From contig DTSF01000346.1 in NCBI GenBank assembly GCA_012965485.1, positions 1-6,454 of the forward strand: DNA of 6,454 nucleotides, read 5' to 3'. This stretch comes from Dehalococcoidia bacterium. Its GTDB lineage: Bacteria; Chloroflexota; Dehalococcoidia; SAR202; UBA826. Positions 5,524 through 6,454 of the stretch are shown here, one piece after another. How positions within the stretch are numbered: position 1 is the stretch's first letter; every line of letters starts with the position of its first letter. A program made the position numbers and the translations under genes. The notes below the pieces were generated by a model, which did not search any database, was not told the origin of the DNA, and saw only the letters and a program-made list of their open reading frames with translations.

Positions 5524-6054
5524 TCATTGAATCGCATCGTCTAGGGAACTTTTTGAGAGTCCGACAGCGCTGGACAGGTCAGCTCCCATCCTGAAGTCGG
5601 TCCCCTTCAGTATTACTTCGTTCATATTAGCGCCCGAGAAGGTGGCCCCCCAACAATTAGCATCGGCCATGTTTGCTCCCTCAAGATTCGCATCGGTCAA
5701 ATTACTACCCCTTAAGTTGGCCGAAGACAAATCAGAGTAAGACAAGTCCGCGCCCATAAGATAAGTTTCCTCTAGGTTCGCCGGTGATAAGTCGGCTCCC
5801 GCCAAATTTGCATTCCTCAATTTTGCGCCTCTCAGGTCGGCCCCACATAGAGTAGCTCCGGTGAGGTTGGCTCCGGTGAGATCCGAACCGTTGAGATCAG
5901 CTTGAGTTAGATCAGCGTTACTAAGATTAGTTCCTATTAATGATGACCCGTGAAACTTCATTTCTCGTAGTTCTAACCCGGACATTTCGGCGCCATCCAG
6001 ACTGTTCCCCGTCTCTACAGCTCCTGCAACTTCTGCACGGCTCATATCTTTCAT
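5524..6054 (-). CDS. Pentapeptide-repeat protein (complete)
   Basis: About 27 consecutive pentapeptides of the A(D/N)LxG type run from residue 21 (GAEMS) to 155 (GTDFR), for example GADLR, GANLT and NANLA. They predict a right-handed four-sided beta helix of about seven coils. The first ~20 residues are a non-repeat cap, and the C-terminal GADLSSAVGLSKSSLDDAI is a common closing segment of such proteins. No signal peptide or membrane segment is seen, so it is probably cytoplasmic. Functions in the family vary: a few mimic DNA and protect gyrase (Qnr, MfpA), and most are unknown, so no role is assigned. Two starts are possible. The ATG at 6052-6054 directly abuts AGG and has no spacer. The ATG at 6043-6045 (M4) has AGGA 8 bases upstream and fits better, giving 173 residues. 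It is 61 bases downstream of the other pentapeptide gene and 33 bases upstream of the Gfo/Idh/MocA gene. Confidence 0.92.
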   Translation of the reverse strand: MKDMSRAEVAGAVETGNSLDGAEMSGLELREMKFHGSSLIGTNLSNADLTQADLNGSDLTGANLTGATLCGADLRGAKLRNANLAGADLSPANLEETYLMGADLSYSDLSSANLRGSNLTDANLEGANMADANCWGATFSGANMNEVILKGTDFRMGADLSSAVGLSKSSLDDAIQ

Positions 6055-6082
6055 CCTGTTATACCAATCTCTCGTTCACTGA

Positions 6083-6110
6083 GTTATATGTATAGCCGTT
6101 GTACTTTGAA
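6083..6110 (-). promoter_or_regulatory. Weak candidate promoter between pentapeptide genes
   Basis: On the - strand, TTCAAA (plus 6105-6110) and TATAAC (plus 6083-6088) are separated by 16 bases, matching the -35 box at four of six positions and the -10 box at five of six. It would start transcription about 20-25 bases before the second pentapeptide gene. The 61-base gap is long enough for it, but AT-rich matches like this are common, so read-through from the upstream gene is equally plausible. Confidence 0.25.
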
Positions 6111-6115
6111 TTTCC

Positions 6116-6454
6116 TTAATCTGGCTCATCCCAGATCCTCCACAGATCTGCCCTAGATCTTTTTGTATGCCAAATATTAACCCCTTCTATCTGAGCTTTG
6201 TTTAGATTTGTATCGTAAAACTCAGCTTGCCAAACGTCGGCCCCCCTAAGATCTGCCGCCTGAAGAATTGCACCCGTAAGGTTTGCTTCCGTGAGGTTTG
6301 CCTCTCTCAGATCTGCACCCTCCAGATTGGCCTCTGCAAGATTCGCATTCTTCAGCGAAGTATCACGCAAATCTGCCCCTTCCAGATTGGCATTGCTGAG
6401 ATTAGCTCCATCTAAGCTTGCATTCCTCAAATTCGCCATTCTTAAGTCTGAGCC
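6116..6454 (-). CDS. Pentapeptide-repeat protein, 5' partial at window edge
   Basis: The reading frame is open to the last base of the window, and the codons before the ATG at 6437-6439 (GSDLR) continue the repeat. The true start therefore lies outside, and this ATG is internal. In 112 visible residues there are about 19 pentapeptides (for example NANLE, GADLR, EANLT, GAILQ), then a non-repeat, Trp-rich C-terminal cap (HTKRSRADLWRIWDEPD). The central repeats are very regular; the last four or five are degraded (QAEFY, KAQIE, GVNIW), as is usual near a beta-helix end. It is a tandem neighbour of the complete pentapeptide gene on the same strand, but the two have different caps, so they are neighbouring paralogs and not one gene split by a stop. 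Function is unknown. A cytoplasmic location is likely from the visible part, but the N-terminus is missing, so a signal peptide cannot be excluded. Confidence 0.9.
   Translation of the reverse strand, partial: GSDLRMANLRNASLDGANLSNANLEGADLRDTSLKNANLAEANLEGADLREANLTEANLTGAILQAADLRGADVWQAEFYDTNLNKAQIEGVNIWHTKRSRADLWRIWDEPD

Noticed and set aside
5530..6454. Regular 15-base periodicity suggesting a CRISPR-like or satellite repeat
   Set aside because: The period is three times five codons and follows A(D/N)LxG pentapeptides in frame; units are degenerate and have no spacers.
5524..6454. The two pentapeptide frames as one gene broken by a stop
   Set aside because: The upstream frame ends with a non-repeat cap and the downstream one begins with its own cap and ribosome site, separated by 61 non-repeat bases.

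Overview
The window looks like chromosomal DNA from an uncultured bacterium. Two divergent bacterial-luciferase-like (LLM) flavin oxidoreductase genes, a Gfo/Idh/MocA oxidoreductase and pentapeptide-repeat proteins, with balanced base composition and a tRNA with encoded CCA, fit the marine SAR202 / Dehalococcoidia part of Chloroflexota, where flavin monooxygenase paralogs are strongly expanded. This placement is an inference from gene content; no phylogenetic marker other than one tRNA is present.

Left part (1-806, + strand), mobile-element flavour. An open frame enters from outside the window. Its first ~38 codons resemble the C-terminal part of a microvirus (gokushovirus-type) major capsid protein, and then change abruptly to an unrecognised sequence. 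A small helix-turn-helix gene follows, with a good ribosome binding site. Its frame contains three TGGCAACA repeats and a perfect TATAAT box, then runs into a complete tRNA-Ala(GGC) gene and stops inside the anticodon stem. This resembles the edge of an element joined to a tRNA gene, but no integrase is visible.

Middle (807-3250). A 265-codon gene encodes a protein made of two tandem copies of an unrecognised domain with the signature FDCF....PHYHYGP. It converges on an LLM oxidoreductase gene on the - strand, and the end of that gene carries a perfect 13-bp inverted repeat. The 335-base gap 2916-3250 holds a frameshifted gene remnant (+), an antisense copy of a tRNA-Lys(CTT)-like anticodon arm, and a strong rho-independent terminator (+).

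Right part (3251-6454, all - strand). Read in transcription order: a pentapeptide-repeat gene cut by the window edge, a second pentapeptide-repeat gene, a Gfo/Idh/MocA oxidoreductase lacking the usual catalytic residues, and a second LLM oxidoreductase. Gaps of 61, 33 and 68 bases are compatible with one operon. The two oxidoreductases may act on the same unknown substrate route; the role of the pentapeptide proteins is not evident.

No CRISPR array, transposase, IS element, origin or rRNA gene was seen.
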